Assembly: GCF_030409555.1 (NCBI RefSeq)
Contig: NZ_JAUFPU010000018.1
Coordinates: 669,532 to 733,531, forward strand
DNA length: 64,000 nucleotides
DNA from: Chitinimonas viridis
Lineage (GTDB): Bacteria; Pseudomonadota; Gammaproteobacteria; Burkholderiales; Chitinimonadaceae
Reading direction: 5' to 3'
The translations under genes were made by a program, and so were the position numbers. Position 1 is the stretch's first letter. Every line of letters starts with the position of its first letter. Shown here in pieces: positions 8,959-17,627 of the stretch. Under the pieces are notes generated by a model, which saw only the letters and a program-made list of their open reading frames with translations, ran no database searches and was not told the origin of the DNA.

Positions 8959-9356
8959 TGTGTTCCATCCTCTTCGGCGTCCGGGGCATCTGCCACCAGG
9001 CGTTTCAGCGCTTCCAACTCGTCGGGGCTCATCTCATGCTGCTCGATGAGGTGTTGCGCCAACACCTGGGGAGAACCATTGAAGAACTGCTTGAGCAAGC
9101 GCTCCAGCGCGCTCTTCCGCGCTTCTCCCCGACTGATGGTGGGGGTGTAGATAAAGGCCCGGCCTTCTTGGTGATAGGTAACCAGTCCCTTCTTCTCCAG
9201 CACCTTGAACATGGTCAACACCGTGGTGTAGGCAACCGACTTCTTCTTGGCTATCTCGTCCGTCACTTCACGCACCGAGGCTTGCTTCTTGCGCCACAGC
9301 ACTTCCAGCAGTTCGCGCTCGGCATCGGTCAGTGCAGCTGCAGTCGGTCTTGTCAT
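8955..9356 (-). CDS. BlaI/MecI/CopY-family winged-helix repressor
   Basis: A 133-residue DNA-binding repressor. The ATG at 9356 is preceded by GGAAGGAA and is preferred to an upstream start that would add 19 residues. The winged helix covers about residues 8-75 (LTDAERELLEVLW, VAYTTVLTMFKVLEKKGLV), the hallmark of the family, followed by the helical dimerisation region (SALERLLKQFFNGSP). Partner protease genes of this family are coupled to it, as here by a four-base overlap. A set of repeats immediately upstream of the gene (9411-9456) is the likely operator, so it should repress its own transcript. Whether it also controls the biosynthetic genes is unknown. Confidence 0.93.
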   Translation of the reverse strand: MTRPTAAALTDAERELLEVLWRKKQASVREVTDEIAKKKSVAYTTVLTMFKVLEKKGLVTYHQEGRAFIYTPTISRGEARKSALERLLKQFFNGSPQVLAQHLIEQHEMSPDELEALKRLVADAPDAEEDGTQ

Positions 9357-9410
9357 GGTCGGTTCCTTCCGTTCTATGGCAACCATTAAATAGGTCGCCA
9401 CCTGCCACGT

Positions 9411-9456
9411 CAACTAAAAGATTAGTTGTAATAAATTAGTTGTAAGGTTTTAGTTG
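9411..9456 (-). promoter_or_regulatory. Likely BlaI operator array: four copies of TTAGTTG
   Basis: One inverted copy (CAACTAA, 9411-9417) and three direct copies of TTAGTTG at 9422-9428, 9436-9442 and 9450-9456, the last three exactly 14 bases apart. The first two copies form a perfect dyad with a 4-base spacer. Copies two and three are each extended to TTAGTTGTAA. The array lies 55-100 bases upstream of the repressor ATG, where autorepression sites of BlaI-type regulators are found. The motif shares TGTA with the known BlaI/CopY sites but is otherwise different. Confidence 0.65.
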
Positions 9457-9492
9457 AAACCGTGCCCACCCGACTACAGCCTGGTCATGGCA

Positions 9493-10428
9493 TCAGGCCC
9501 GGCTATTCCCAAACAGCCTGGCCAAAGACTGTATGCCGTGCGGCGAAGCCAGCGAACCGAGGGCCGAGCAACGCTCTTGGAACTCCTGCAAGCCCTGCTC
9601 GAACAAGCGATCGGGGCTCAGGGCCAGGGTAGGCTGGCGCCAGGGCACGTCGTAGAACTGCGGCACGCTTTCGAACAGGAAGGTGAACACATCCCGCCAG
9701 GACAGCAGCTTGACCTGGAAAACCAGGTGCAGGCTTTCGTCTATGTTCTCGGTGGTGTGCCAGTAACCCCTGGGCAAGAACATCACCGAGCCGGGCTCCA
9801 TTTCGATGGTGTCCCAGGACTTGGGCGATTCCACCGGCCGCTGGGGGTCTTTCAGCTGCATTCGGATATCAGGCCGCTTTTCCGCGCCTGCCTGGCCACT
9901 CTTGGTGGGCCAATCTATGTAGTCGTTGGGGGCCACATGCCAAACCTTGCGTCCCTTCAGCTGCAGGATGAACAGCTCCTGTGGATCCCAGTGCCACGAC
10001 AGGCCACGTCCTGGCATGGAGGCAAAGGCATTGACCTGGGTAGTACCTGGCAGCAGGCCAAGCGCGCCATCGAGCTCCCGGGTCCATTGCAATATCGGTT
10101 CGCTAGCCAGCCGCGTCATGTAGATGGTGCAGGCAGCGCGATAAAGCTCGATGGCCCGGTCCGGGGTGATGTCCTCTTCGCTACGCTTATCCTCTCGTGT
10201 GTAGTCGGCCCGTATCGAGCCCTGCAAAGGGCTGCGCAGCAGCGACTCTACACCGGCGAAATCGGGGTGCTCGACGATCTCTGCAAAACGCGACATCGGA
10301 CCGGTGATATGGACGAATTCCTTGGGCCATTTACCCGCCAGGAAATCCGCCGGGGTGAACGGGTGTACCAGCGAGGCAAATCTCGCGGAATCGGCCAAGG
10401 TAGGGGCTGACACGGTCTGAGCATTCAT
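9493..10428 (-). CDS. Cupin/JmjC-type Fe(II)/2-oxoglutarate-dependent oxygenase
   Basis: A probable hydroxylase of 311 residues. The ATG at 10428 has GGAG six bases upstream and is preferred to the ATG at 10440. The cupin core has the Fe-binding His146-x-Asp148 in SWHWDPQELFILQL, the possible 2-oxoglutarate Lys159 in LKGRKVWHV, and the distal His224 in LPRGYWHTTEN. This is the cupin_8/JmjC architecture found both in ribosomal-protein hydroxylases and in enzymes of peptide natural-product clusters. It is the third oxygenase of this family type in the locus, beside two TauD/SyrP-type enzymes. It lies 65 bases downstream of the exporter gene, on the same strand, so a tailoring role on the peptide is likely but the substrate is unknown. 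Confidence 0.85.
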   Translation of the reverse strand: MNAQTVSAPTLADSARFASLVHPFTPADFLAGKWPKEFVHITGPMSRFAEIVEHPDFAGVESLLRSPLQGSIRADYTREDKRSEEDITPDRAIELYRAACTIYMTRLASEPILQWTRELDGALGLLPGTTQVNAFASMPGRGLSWHWDPQELFILQLKGRKVWHVAPNDYIDWPTKSGQAGAEKRPDIRMQLKDPQRPVESPKSWDTIEMEPGSVMFLPRGYWHTTENIDESLHLVFQVKLLSWRDVFTFLFESVPQFYDVPWRQPTLALSPDRLFEQGLQEFQERCSALGSLASPHGIQSLARLFGNSRA

Positions 10429-10505
10429 GCGTAACTCCATTGGGAAGTGCTAGCGATCATGTTTACAGGATTGGGTATGCCGTTGATGCGTCCACCGGCA
10501 TCGAC

Positions 10506-12158
10506 TCAGGCACTGACCGTGGCGTAGTCGGGCGTGGCCACCGTCTGGTCGGTACGACTGGGGAAACGATTACTCTCGAGCCTGATCCGGCCGGCTTCGA
10601 AATCGACACGACGATCAGCGATAGGGAAGTACCGGTCATCGTGGGTCACGGCGACCACGGTTCGGCCGCTCTGCTGCAGCCAAGGAATGATTTCCTCGTA
10701 GAAGGTACGCCGGTATTGCGGGTCCTGATCGGCCGCCCACTCGTCCAGAACGTAGATATCCCGCTCGCGCGATATGGCCGATACCAACGCCAGGCGCTTG
10801 CGCTGGCCCTGCGACAGCCGCACCGTATCGAACACGCCGCCAAGGACCTTGACCACGCTGGCCATCTTGAAGCGTTCCAGCAAGGAGACGACTTGCGCAT
10901 CGGCTGCTGCCTTGCCGCTGCCATCCAGTACCTGACCAAACAGGTAGAAATCCGACAGCACCATGGAGAACAAGGCACGGTAGCCTTCATTGTCCGCCCA
11001 TGACTGCTTGACGCCATCAATGTAGATGCTGCCTGCGCTCGGCTCGTGCAGCCCCAGCAGCAGCTTGATGAAGGTGGACTTGCCACTGCCATTGCCGCCG
11101 GTGATGAAGATGACTTCGCCCTTGCGTATCTCGAGATCCAGCGGACCCAGCACAAAGGGGGCTTCAGCGCCTTCCTGCCTGTAGGTGAACTCGATCTGGG
11201 AAAACTGGATGGTGTTCCAGGCCGGCGCATGGGCTACCGGTGCTGCCAGCGACTTATCCCCATCGATCTGCAGGCTATCGATCTTGCTGAGGGAGACGCG
11301 CGCGTGGGCAAACTGCTGCAGCAGGTTCATGACCATGCCGAACGGCCCGGCACAGTAGGTGATGATGAGCGCGTAACTCATCACCAAGCCCTGATCACCC
11401 AGGCGGCGTCCTGCCTCAGTGACCACCCCCAGCAACAGGAATACCAGTGCCACGGTGACACCACGGTTGAGATCCCACATCATCCGGAATCCGCGCTCAT
11501 GCTTGCGCAACTGCTCGGCCCGCCGCTGCAGATCATGCTCGTAGTAGTGCTGCTTGCGCGCAGCATCCACCGCCAATTGGGCGCTGCCCTCCAGCATGCC
11601 CTTGTAGCCATCCATCATGGCGTCCTGGCTATCGCGCATGTCGCGGCTACGCCGGGCAAGCTTGCCTATCAAGGTGCGCGACACCATGAAGGAGATACCT
11701 ATCGCCACCGCCAGCACACCGAACAGCATGGGCGAAAGATAGGCCAGGTAGGAGAGGCAGCTGACCAGCAAGATCAGATTGAAGATAAAGGTGGGCAACT
11801 CGGAGAACGCATTGGAAATGCTGGTCACGTCGCTGATCAGTACGTTGTAGAGCCGGGACGAACCCGCCCGTTCCAGCTTGTCATAGGCCGTACCCAATAT
11901 CCGCCGAATCAGAGAAACGCGGATCTGGAATACCGCATCGGCACTCAGACGCGACAGCAGTGTGGAGGTACCTATCGTCATGAGCAGCCAGATGCCCCAG
12001 ACCGCGCCGTAGTACAACGGGCTGTATGGCAGGGAAGCCCCGCCCTTGGTCTGCGAGATCATGCTGAACAGGCTAAGTGCCAGCAAGGCGGAAACACCGC
12101 TGCTCACCGTGGCGAGTAACAGAAGTTTCCCGAGTTTCCTGATGAAGTAAGAAAGCAT
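10506..12158 (-). CDS. Cyclic-peptide/siderophore-type ABC exporter (fused TMD-NBD, SyrD/PvdE-like)
   Basis: An inner-membrane exporter of 550 residues in which one chain holds both membrane and ATPase parts. The start at 12158 (MLSYFIRKLGK) is chosen because the longer frame runs back into the preceding synthetase and lacks the family N-terminus. About six membrane segments lie in residues 10-285. The ATPase has Walker A GGNGSGKS (354-361), the signature LSQGQRKR (449-456) and Walker B YVLDEW (469-474), with a switch His in VTHDD. It begins 16 bases after the last synthetase gene. SyrD and PvdE relatives carry lipopeptides or acylated pyoverdine precursor across the inner membrane, which fits the acylase encoded at 56.9-59.3 kb. 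Confidence 0.93.
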   Translation of the reverse strand: MLSYFIRKLGKLLLLATVSSGVSALLALSLFSMISQTKGGASLPYSPLYYGAVWGIWLLMTIGTSTLLSRLSADAVFQIRVSLIRRILGTAYDKLERAGSSRLYNVLISDVTSISNAFSELPTFIFNLILLVSCLSYLAYLSPMLFGVLAVAIGISFMVSRTLIGKLARRSRDMRDSQDAMMDGYKGMLEGSAQLAVDAARKQHYYEHDLQRRAEQLRKHERGFRMMWDLNRGVTVALVFLLLGVVTEAGRRLGDQGLVMSYALIITYCAGPFGMVMNLLQQFAHARVSLSKIDSLQIDGDKSLAAPVAHAPAWNTIQFSQIEFTYRQEGAEAPFVLGPLDLEIRKGEVIFITGGNGSGKSTFIKLLLGLHEPSAGSIYIDGVKQSWADNEGYRALFSMVLSDFYLFGQVLDGSGKAAADAQVVSLLERFKMASVVKVLGGVFDTVRLSQGQRKRLALVSAISRERDIYVLDEWAADQDPQYRRTFYEEIIPWLQQSGRTVVAVTHDDRYFPIADRRVDFEAGRIRLESNRFPSRTDQTVATPDYATVSA

Positions 12159-12174
12159 GAGTTGTTGTCCGAGT

Positions 12175-15100
12175 TCAGGATTGGCTAGCCAGCACATGGC
12201 CAGTGAGGTTGCAAAGCGACTGCTTGTAGGTCGCGAAGAAGTCCGGCAAGCCAAATGCAAGGCCCCGATCCAGTTGCAGCAGGCAGGAAACGCCGCCATC
12301 CGGTTCGACGCCCAGCGTGATGCCTATGGGGAAGCCAAAGTTATCCAGCGCGTAGGTGCCGGTGATGGCTGCATTACCCTCACCCAGGTCTTCGTTATGG
12401 AAATTGACGAAGTTGAAGCTGGCTCCGATACGCTGCGAAGGCTCGCCCAGCGCCTCGATACATGGCAGCGGGAAGCGGGCGTAGGGCTCCAGTCCCATCA
12501 ATTGCGCCTGCACCCAGATGCTACGATCTACGCCCTCGCCTTCCGGCAGACGCGTGCCGAATGGCATCAGGTTCCAGTACAGACCCATGGCGTGGAACGG
12601 ATCAGACAGCTGCTCGCTGCGACCATTGCTGACAACACCGATGACGGGATTTAGCCCCCGGACATGGAGTGCCTGCATGTAGGCGGTCAGAAAGATCGCC
12701 TTGGCCGTCAGATTGTGAGCCTGTCCCAGCTGGTTGACGGCATGCACCAAGCCGGTATCAATGGCTTGGGTCTGGGCCGCATAACGAGGCCCTGCCACCG
12801 TAGCGGTGACGGGATAGCTGGCGGCCATCCCTGCCATCCGCTGGCGCCAGAAAGCCGTCTGTTCCGGGTCTTGCACCAGTGCATGCTGTATCAGCGCGTA
12901 TTCCTTGCAGACATTCACGGGCGCCAATGCCGCCGTTTCCACACCCTGGATAGCGTCGCGGTAGTACCGCGATACCCGGTTCAGGAAAACCACGTTTCCC
13001 CAGCCATCCTGGATGGCATGATGGTTGGAGAACACCACCTCGGCCTGGTCGGCGGCGAGCTGCATGATTGCGGCACGTGCCAGCGGTGCGGAGAGATCGA
13101 ATGGATCAAAGCCGTGTTGCTGGTCTTCCTCCAGCCATTGCCGTACGGCCTGGCCTTGCGCTACCGCATCCCGTGCCCGCAAGTCGCGCTGGACGACCGT
13201 CACGCCGGATGCGGGCAGTTGTACCTGAAAGCAGGCACTGTCGTGGGCGATAAAACGGGTCTTGAAGTTAGGTGCATCGCTGGCCGCAAGAATCGCCTCT
13301 GCCAGTACCCCGATATCCAGCCCAGGCATGTGGATGCGTAGGGCCTGTTGGGCATGGAAGATGCCGTGCCGGGCGCTATCCTCGGCATACCTCGCTATCA
13401 TGTAGCGTTGCATCTCGGTAGCCGGATAGACATCTTCATAAAGCTGCCGCAATCCGCCCGGAACAGGATCGCCCGCAGGGATGATGTGCTGGGCCGTCTT
13501 TGCCACACCGCCACTGGCCAGGTAGCTGGCCAGGGCACGGATGGTCTGGAACTTGAAAATATCCATGACCGTGAGTGCCAGCCCTTGCTGGCTAGCCTCA
13601 TATACGACCTGGATGCTGCGGATGGAATCGCCGCCGATGGAGAAGAATCGGTCGGTGACACTGATCGCGGTGCGCCGCAGCACCTGCTGCCAGACCTGCA
13701 GCAACACATGCTCCAGCCGTGTCTGCGGCAGCTCCAGGGAAGTCCGCTCCTGCGCGGCTTCGGCCAACTTCACCATTGCAGCACGGTCAAGCTTGCCATT
13801 GGGCAAGATCGGAAACTGCTGGATGGCCAGCGTGCGCGACGGCACCATGTACGCAGGCAGAAACTGGCTCGCGTGCGCCAACAGTTGCGCCTGGGTGGTC
13901 GTTGCATGGCTTTGCACCAGGGCCACCAGTTGCGCCCCCTCGGCCACTACCGTGATGGCCCGCTGCACGCCAGGTGCAGTGCTCAGTACGGCGTCGATTT
14001 CCGCCAGCTCGATCCGCTGACCATGCAGCTTAACCTGCTGATCCATCCGCCCCAGGTAACGAAGCGCTCCGTCGGGCAGCAGCCGGGCGAGATCCCCCGT
14101 CCGGTAGAACAGCCGGTCCAGGCCGTCTGGCACGAAGCATTTTTCATCGGTCAGATCCTGACGGTTCAGGTAACCCGAAAACAGGCCGGCACCACCGATG
14201 CACAGCTCGCCAGGGATACCGATGCCTGCCAGGCGCCCATACGCATCGACCACGATGACCTGTGTATTGTCTATGGGGCCGCCTATGTCGGCAGCCTCGC
14301 CATCATTGGGTGTACATAGCTGATAGGTGGCGTCGATACAGGCTTCGGTAGGGCCATACAGATTGCAGAGGCTGGCTGACAGCCTGGTGAAACATTTCTG
14401 TCGCAGGGCCCGGGTAAGTGCTTCGCCGCCGGCAAACACACGGTTCAGCGCAGGCAGTGCCGTAAACGCAGGGTAATCCACCAGGGTATCCAGCAACGAA
14501 GGCACGAATTGCGCCACCGTGACCTCGCGCCGCGCCATCAGATCCATCAGGTAGGCCAGGTCGTAGGCATTGTCCTGCCTGGCAATGACCATCGTGCCGC
14601 CGACCAGCAGCGGTGCCCAGAACTCCCAGACCGACGCATCGAAGCTGGACGAGGTGCGCTGCAGAAAGACATCGGCAGCGGAGAATTCGAAACGCCCTAT
14701 CATCCAGCGCATATGGTTGAACAGGGCACGGTGCGGAATCATCACCCCCTTTGGGGTGCCGGTAGAACCTGAGGTGTACAGCACATAGGCCAGGTCTTCG
14801 CCGGATATTGCCACGCCAAGCGGGGTGTCTGGCTGCGCTGCGGCGGCCCTTTCCAGTTCGGCCAATGCAAGGAATCGGGCATTTCCGGTAGATGGACCGG
14901 TCAGCTGCGGCAGGGTGTCTCCGTCAACAAGGACCAGGCCGGTACCCGAGTTGTCCAGCATGTAGGCCAGGCGCTCGCTCGGGTAATCCCTATCCAGCGG
15001 TATATAGGCCGCCCCAGCCTTGAGCACCGCCAGCATCGCCACGACGTAGCCAAGCGAGCGGTGCTGATACAGGCCGACCAGTTGCCCCTTGCCTATCCCC

Positions 15101-16566
15101 TCCTGCCGGAGTTGCCTGGCCAGTCGATTGGCACGTGCGTCGATCTCAGCAAGCGGGCTGCGATGCGTATCGTCCATCACCGCACCCTGGCCAGTGCCCG
15201 CCAAAGCAGACTCAAACCAGGCCACCACATTGGCGTTGGCCTCAAGTGGCACGACCGCACCCTGGCCCAGCGCCAGTACTTGCGCCTGCAAGGCAGGCAT
15301 CAACCGCAGGCCCAGCTCGGCTTCAGCTTCGGTGTCGGCCAGCACTTCCAGCAGGCAGTACCACTGTTCGACCAGGCAGTCGATAGTAGCCTGCGAATAG
15401 CTATCTGCACCCGACTCTACCAGAAGGCAGCCATGCACCTGCTGCAGCCAGACCGAGCCCATAGCCCGGCAAGCACCGCTGCCTACAGACAGCGCATCGA
15501 GACATGCTAGCTGGTTGGCCATGGTCAGCATGCGGAAGGCGTAGCGAGTGGCGTCACCCCCTCCTTCCGCCACGAAGCAATCCTGCTGCGCACGCATTTC
15601 GGCGCTGGCATGGGCCACTGCCAGAAAGCTGGCGGGAGTGCGAAGATCACAGCCCTCGGGCAATGCAAATGGCAGCGCCCGCTCCAACGGCCCCAGGCTG
15701 TACGCCAACTCCGGCAGGCTTACGCCATCCATGATGCGTGTCACCGCCGGCAAGACCTGGTCTTCGCTTAAGGTCTGCAATAGCCACAGCCAGCTGCCGA
15801 AGTACAAATCTTCCACCGGCAGCCCCCAGCGCTCGGCCTGCCTCGCCAGCGCTAGGCAGAGCGCATCCGGCAGGGCGCGGCGCGCCTGCGGCAGCCTTGC
15901 CGGCCCGGCCTTCGCTACCGTATCGAAAACCAGCCCCTTGCCGGTGGGCGCCGCCTGCTGGCTACGCCAAAACCGCCGCCCAGCCTCACTCTCGTCAGCC
16001 AGTGCCACCTCCTCCAGCCATGCCGACAGGTCGGCATACTGGATAGGCTCGGCGTTTTCCGACAGCACAGCGCCCCCCAGCAACTGCAGCAGCTGGACCA
16101 GCGTACGGGCATCTGCCGCCAGCGGGGCCGCAGCCAGTATCAGGTACTGCCCACCATCGGGCAGCAAAGCGGCCAGCACGGCCAGGCCGGTTTCCACCCG
16201 CATCGATCCGCTGGCCTCGTTCCAATGCAAAGTCTTCATCTGCGCCACCGTGGCCTCATCCAGGTGACGCCAATCCTCTTCGCGCAAGCTCAGCATCTCG
16301 GCCGAATAGGCCAGCGGCACCTGTATGGGCTCAAGCAGGCCAGGTTGCCGTGCGAAGCGGGTTCGGAGTATCTCGTGCTCGGCCAGCATGGCCAGCAAGC
16401 GGTGCCGCAGTTGCGTACTTTCCAGTGCGCAGCCCAAGTGGCCGGCAATCGCGTGACAGTGGACCGGCCTATCCTCGCGGGAGCGCAGCGTCCACAGGCT
16501 GCGCTGCTGGGGTGAAAGGGCAAAGCCGTCCTGTGTGGCGACGGCGAGTTCGGTAAGGTTGTTCAC
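12175..16566 (-). CDS. NRPS, final module: degenerate C (interface-like)-A(Gln code)-T-C
   Basis: A 1463-residue synthetase. Residues about 15-430 are a condensation-type fold (ALSPQQRSLW, EILRTRF) whose HHxxxDG site is replaced by AAPLAAD near 147-152. It therefore cannot catalyse condensation and resembles the interface domains found beside SyrP-type hydroxylases. The A domain (about 445-935) has YTSGSTGTPKG, YGPTE and NGKLD; its pocket reads D-A-W-Q-F-G-L-I-D-K by eye, a known Gln code. The T domain has Ser981 in GGDS. The last domain (about 1045-1450) is an intact C domain with HHAIQDG and nothing after it: no thioesterase, no reductase. The start is a GTG overlapping the upstream hydroxylase stop (GTGA). 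The real C domain for this module is at the end of the previous synthetase. Confidence 0.93.
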   Translation of the reverse strand: MNNLTELAVATQDGFALSPQQRSLWTLRSREDRPVHCHAIAGHLGCALESTQLRHRLLAMLAEHEILRTRFARQPGLLEPIQVPLAYSAEMLSLREEDWRHLDEATVAQMKTLHWNEASGSMRVETGLAVLAALLPDGGQYLILAAAPLAADARTLVQLLQLLGGAVLSENAEPIQYADLSAWLEEVALADESEAGRRFWRSQQAAPTGKGLVFDTVAKAGPARLPQARRALPDALCLALARQAERWGLPVEDLYFGSWLWLLQTLSEDQVLPAVTRIMDGVSLPELAYSLGPLERALPFALPEGCDLRTPASFLAVAHASAEMRAQQDCFVAEGGGDATRYAFRMLTMANQLACLDALSVGSGACRAMGSVWLQQVHGCLLVESGADSYSQATIDCLVEQWYCLLEVLADTEAEAELGLRLMPALQAQVLALGQGAVVPLEANANVVAWFESALAGTGQGAVMDDTHRSPLAEIDARANRLARQLRQEGIGKGQLVGLYQHRSLGYVVAMLAVLKAGAAYIPLDRDYPSERLAYMLDNSGTGLVLVDGDTLPQLTGPSTGNARFLALAELERAAAAQPDTPLGVAISGEDLAYVLYTSGSTGTPKGVMIPHRALFNHMRWMIGRFEFSAADVFLQRTSSSFDASVWEFWAPLLVGGTMVIARQDNAYDLAYLMDLMARREVTVAQFVPSLLDTLVDYPAFTALPALNRVFAGGEALTRALRQKCFTRLSASLCNLYGPTEACIDATYQLCTPNDGEAADIGGPIDNTQVIVVDAYGRLAGIGIPGELCIGGAGLFSGYLNRQDLTDEKCFVPDGLDRLFYRTGDLARLLPDGALRYLGRMDQQVKLHGQRIELAEIDAVLSTAPGVQRAITVVAEGAQLVALVQSHATTTQAQLLAHASQFLPAYMVPSRTLAIQQFPILPNGKLDRAAMVKLAEAAQERTSLELPQTRLEHVLLQVWQQVLRRTAISVTDRFFSIGGDSIRSIQVVYEASQQGLALTVMDIFKFQTIRALASYLASGGVAKTAQHIIPAGDPVPGGLRQLYEDVYPATEMQRYMIARYAEDSARHGIFHAQQALRIHMPGLDIGVLAEAILAASDAPNFKTRFIAHDSACFQVQLPASGVTVVQRDLRARDAVAQGQAVRQWLEEDQQHGFDPFDLSAPLARAAIMQLAADQAEVVFSNHHAIQDGWGNVVFLNRVSRYYRDAIQGVETAALAPVNVCKEYALIQHALVQDPEQTAFWRQRMAGMAASYPVTATVAGPRYAAQTQAIDTGLVHAVNQLGQAHNLTAKAIFLTAYMQALHVRGLNPVIGVVSNGRSEQLSDPFHAMGLYWNLMPFGTRLPEGEGVDRSIWVQAQLMGLEPYARFPLPCIEALGEPSQRIGASFNFVNFHNEDLGEGNAAITGTYALDNFGFPIGITLGVEPDGGVSCLLQLDRGLAFGLPDFFATYKQSLCNLTGHVLASQS

Positions 16567-17627
16567 TTTGTTCTATCCCAGGTTGGGTGAGCGGCCTGAG
16601 CCGGCACATAGGGCTGGCCCATGGCAACCACAATGGCGCGAGGACCTTGGAAGGGATTACGGCCATGGGCAATCAGCATGTTGTCCAGCAGCACCATGTC
16701 GCCTTGCTGCCAGGGAGTGACGAGCGTGGCCTGCCGATAGGCGGCATTGATATGGGCGATGATGCCGTCGTCGATCTGCTGACCGTCGCCCCAGCAGGTG
16801 GCATAGGGCAGCGCGTCATGTGCGAACTGAGCCAGCAACCCCTGCCGCACCGGTTCGGGCAGGCTGCTGGGATGCCAGAATGCAATATGGTTGAACCAGA
16901 CATGCTCGGCGCTGACAGGGTGCTGCCGTATCGCAGGCCGCACCTGCCGCGTACGGATGTGCTCCTCGTCAAATATTTCGAGGGCGATGTCCGACTGTGC
17001 GCAGTACCGCCGCACCTCATCCAGGTCATCGGTATTGAAAGCCTTGCGCCAGCTCGGTCCCAGACCATTGCCATAGTTGCGGATCAGCATCCAGCCACGC
17101 TCGGAAAATTGCTGCACGATGGCTGGATCCAGATTCGCCAGCACCCGGCGGACATCCGTCAGTGGCGTCTCGCCGCCTTGGGCCGGTGCGGTTCGGCAGG
17201 CAAAGCAGATCTTCATCGGCCAGCGCATGACATAGGACAACTCGTTGTGCTGGGCGATGGTTTGATCGTGCGGAAACTCGGTGGAGGTGTAGACACCCTC
17301 ACCCAGCTGGGTGCGCGGGGTAGCCCCTTCCATATAAGGCTGGATATCCGGAATGGTGGCCTTGACCAGCCCCTGGAACAGCCCATTGCCATCGCCGCCA
17401 AAGCCCCGGAACACCACGCCCCCATATTGCAGCAGCGCCGCCTCCACCTCGGGGCGGTTCTGCTGCAGCCAGCCGATCAGGTCCACCGCAGCATGCGCCG
17501 GTTCAAACAGCCGCAAGCGGGTCTGCCCCCCTTGCAGCTCGCTACGCAGGATCAAGTCGGTCACTGCAACTGATTTACGCACAGCATTCAGGCGCGATAG
17601 ACGCGCCGCAACATCGATAGCCGTCAT
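16563..17627 (-). CDS. SyrP/TauD-family Fe(II)/2-oxoglutarate amino-acid hydroxylase (second copy)
   Basis: A 354-residue non-haem iron enzyme of the type that hydroxylates an aminoacyl group while it is bound to a T domain. Fe ligands are His127-x-Glu129 (QHNELSY) and His321 (LIAHGRNPF); Arg330 (QGPRAIVV) should bind 2-oxoglutarate. It is embedded between two synthetase genes with four-base overlaps on both sides (ATGA upstream, GTGA downstream), so it is made together with them. The downstream synthetase begins with a dead C-like domain followed by a Gln-type A domain, which suggests the hydroxylated residue is the one loaded there. It is similar to the 320-residue hydroxylase at 49.4-50.4 kb but clearly diverged. 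Substrate and stereochemistry are inferred. Confidence 0.92.
   Translation of the reverse strand: MTAIDVAARLSRLNAVRKSVAVTDLILRSELQGGQTRLRLFEPAHAAVDLIGWLQQNRPEVEAALLQYGGVVFRGFGGDGNGLFQGLVKATIPDIQPYMEGATPRTQLGEGVYTSTEFPHDQTIAQHNELSYVMRWPMKICFACRTAPAQGGETPLTDVRRVLANLDPAIVQQFSERGWMLIRNYGNGLGPSWRKAFNTDDLDEVRRYCAQSDIALEIFDEEHIRTRQVRPAIRQHPVSAEHVWFNHIAFWHPSSLPEPVRQGLLAQFAHDALPYATCWGDGQQIDDGIIAHINAAYRQATLVTPWQQGDMVLLDNMLIAHGRNPFQGPRAIVVAMGQPYVPAQAAHPTWDRTK

Noticed and set aside
12159-12299. N-terminal 47 residues of the longest exporter frame
   Set aside because: They overlap the preceding synthetase gene, do not look like an exporter N-terminus, and the ATG at 12158 begins the expected first membrane helix region.
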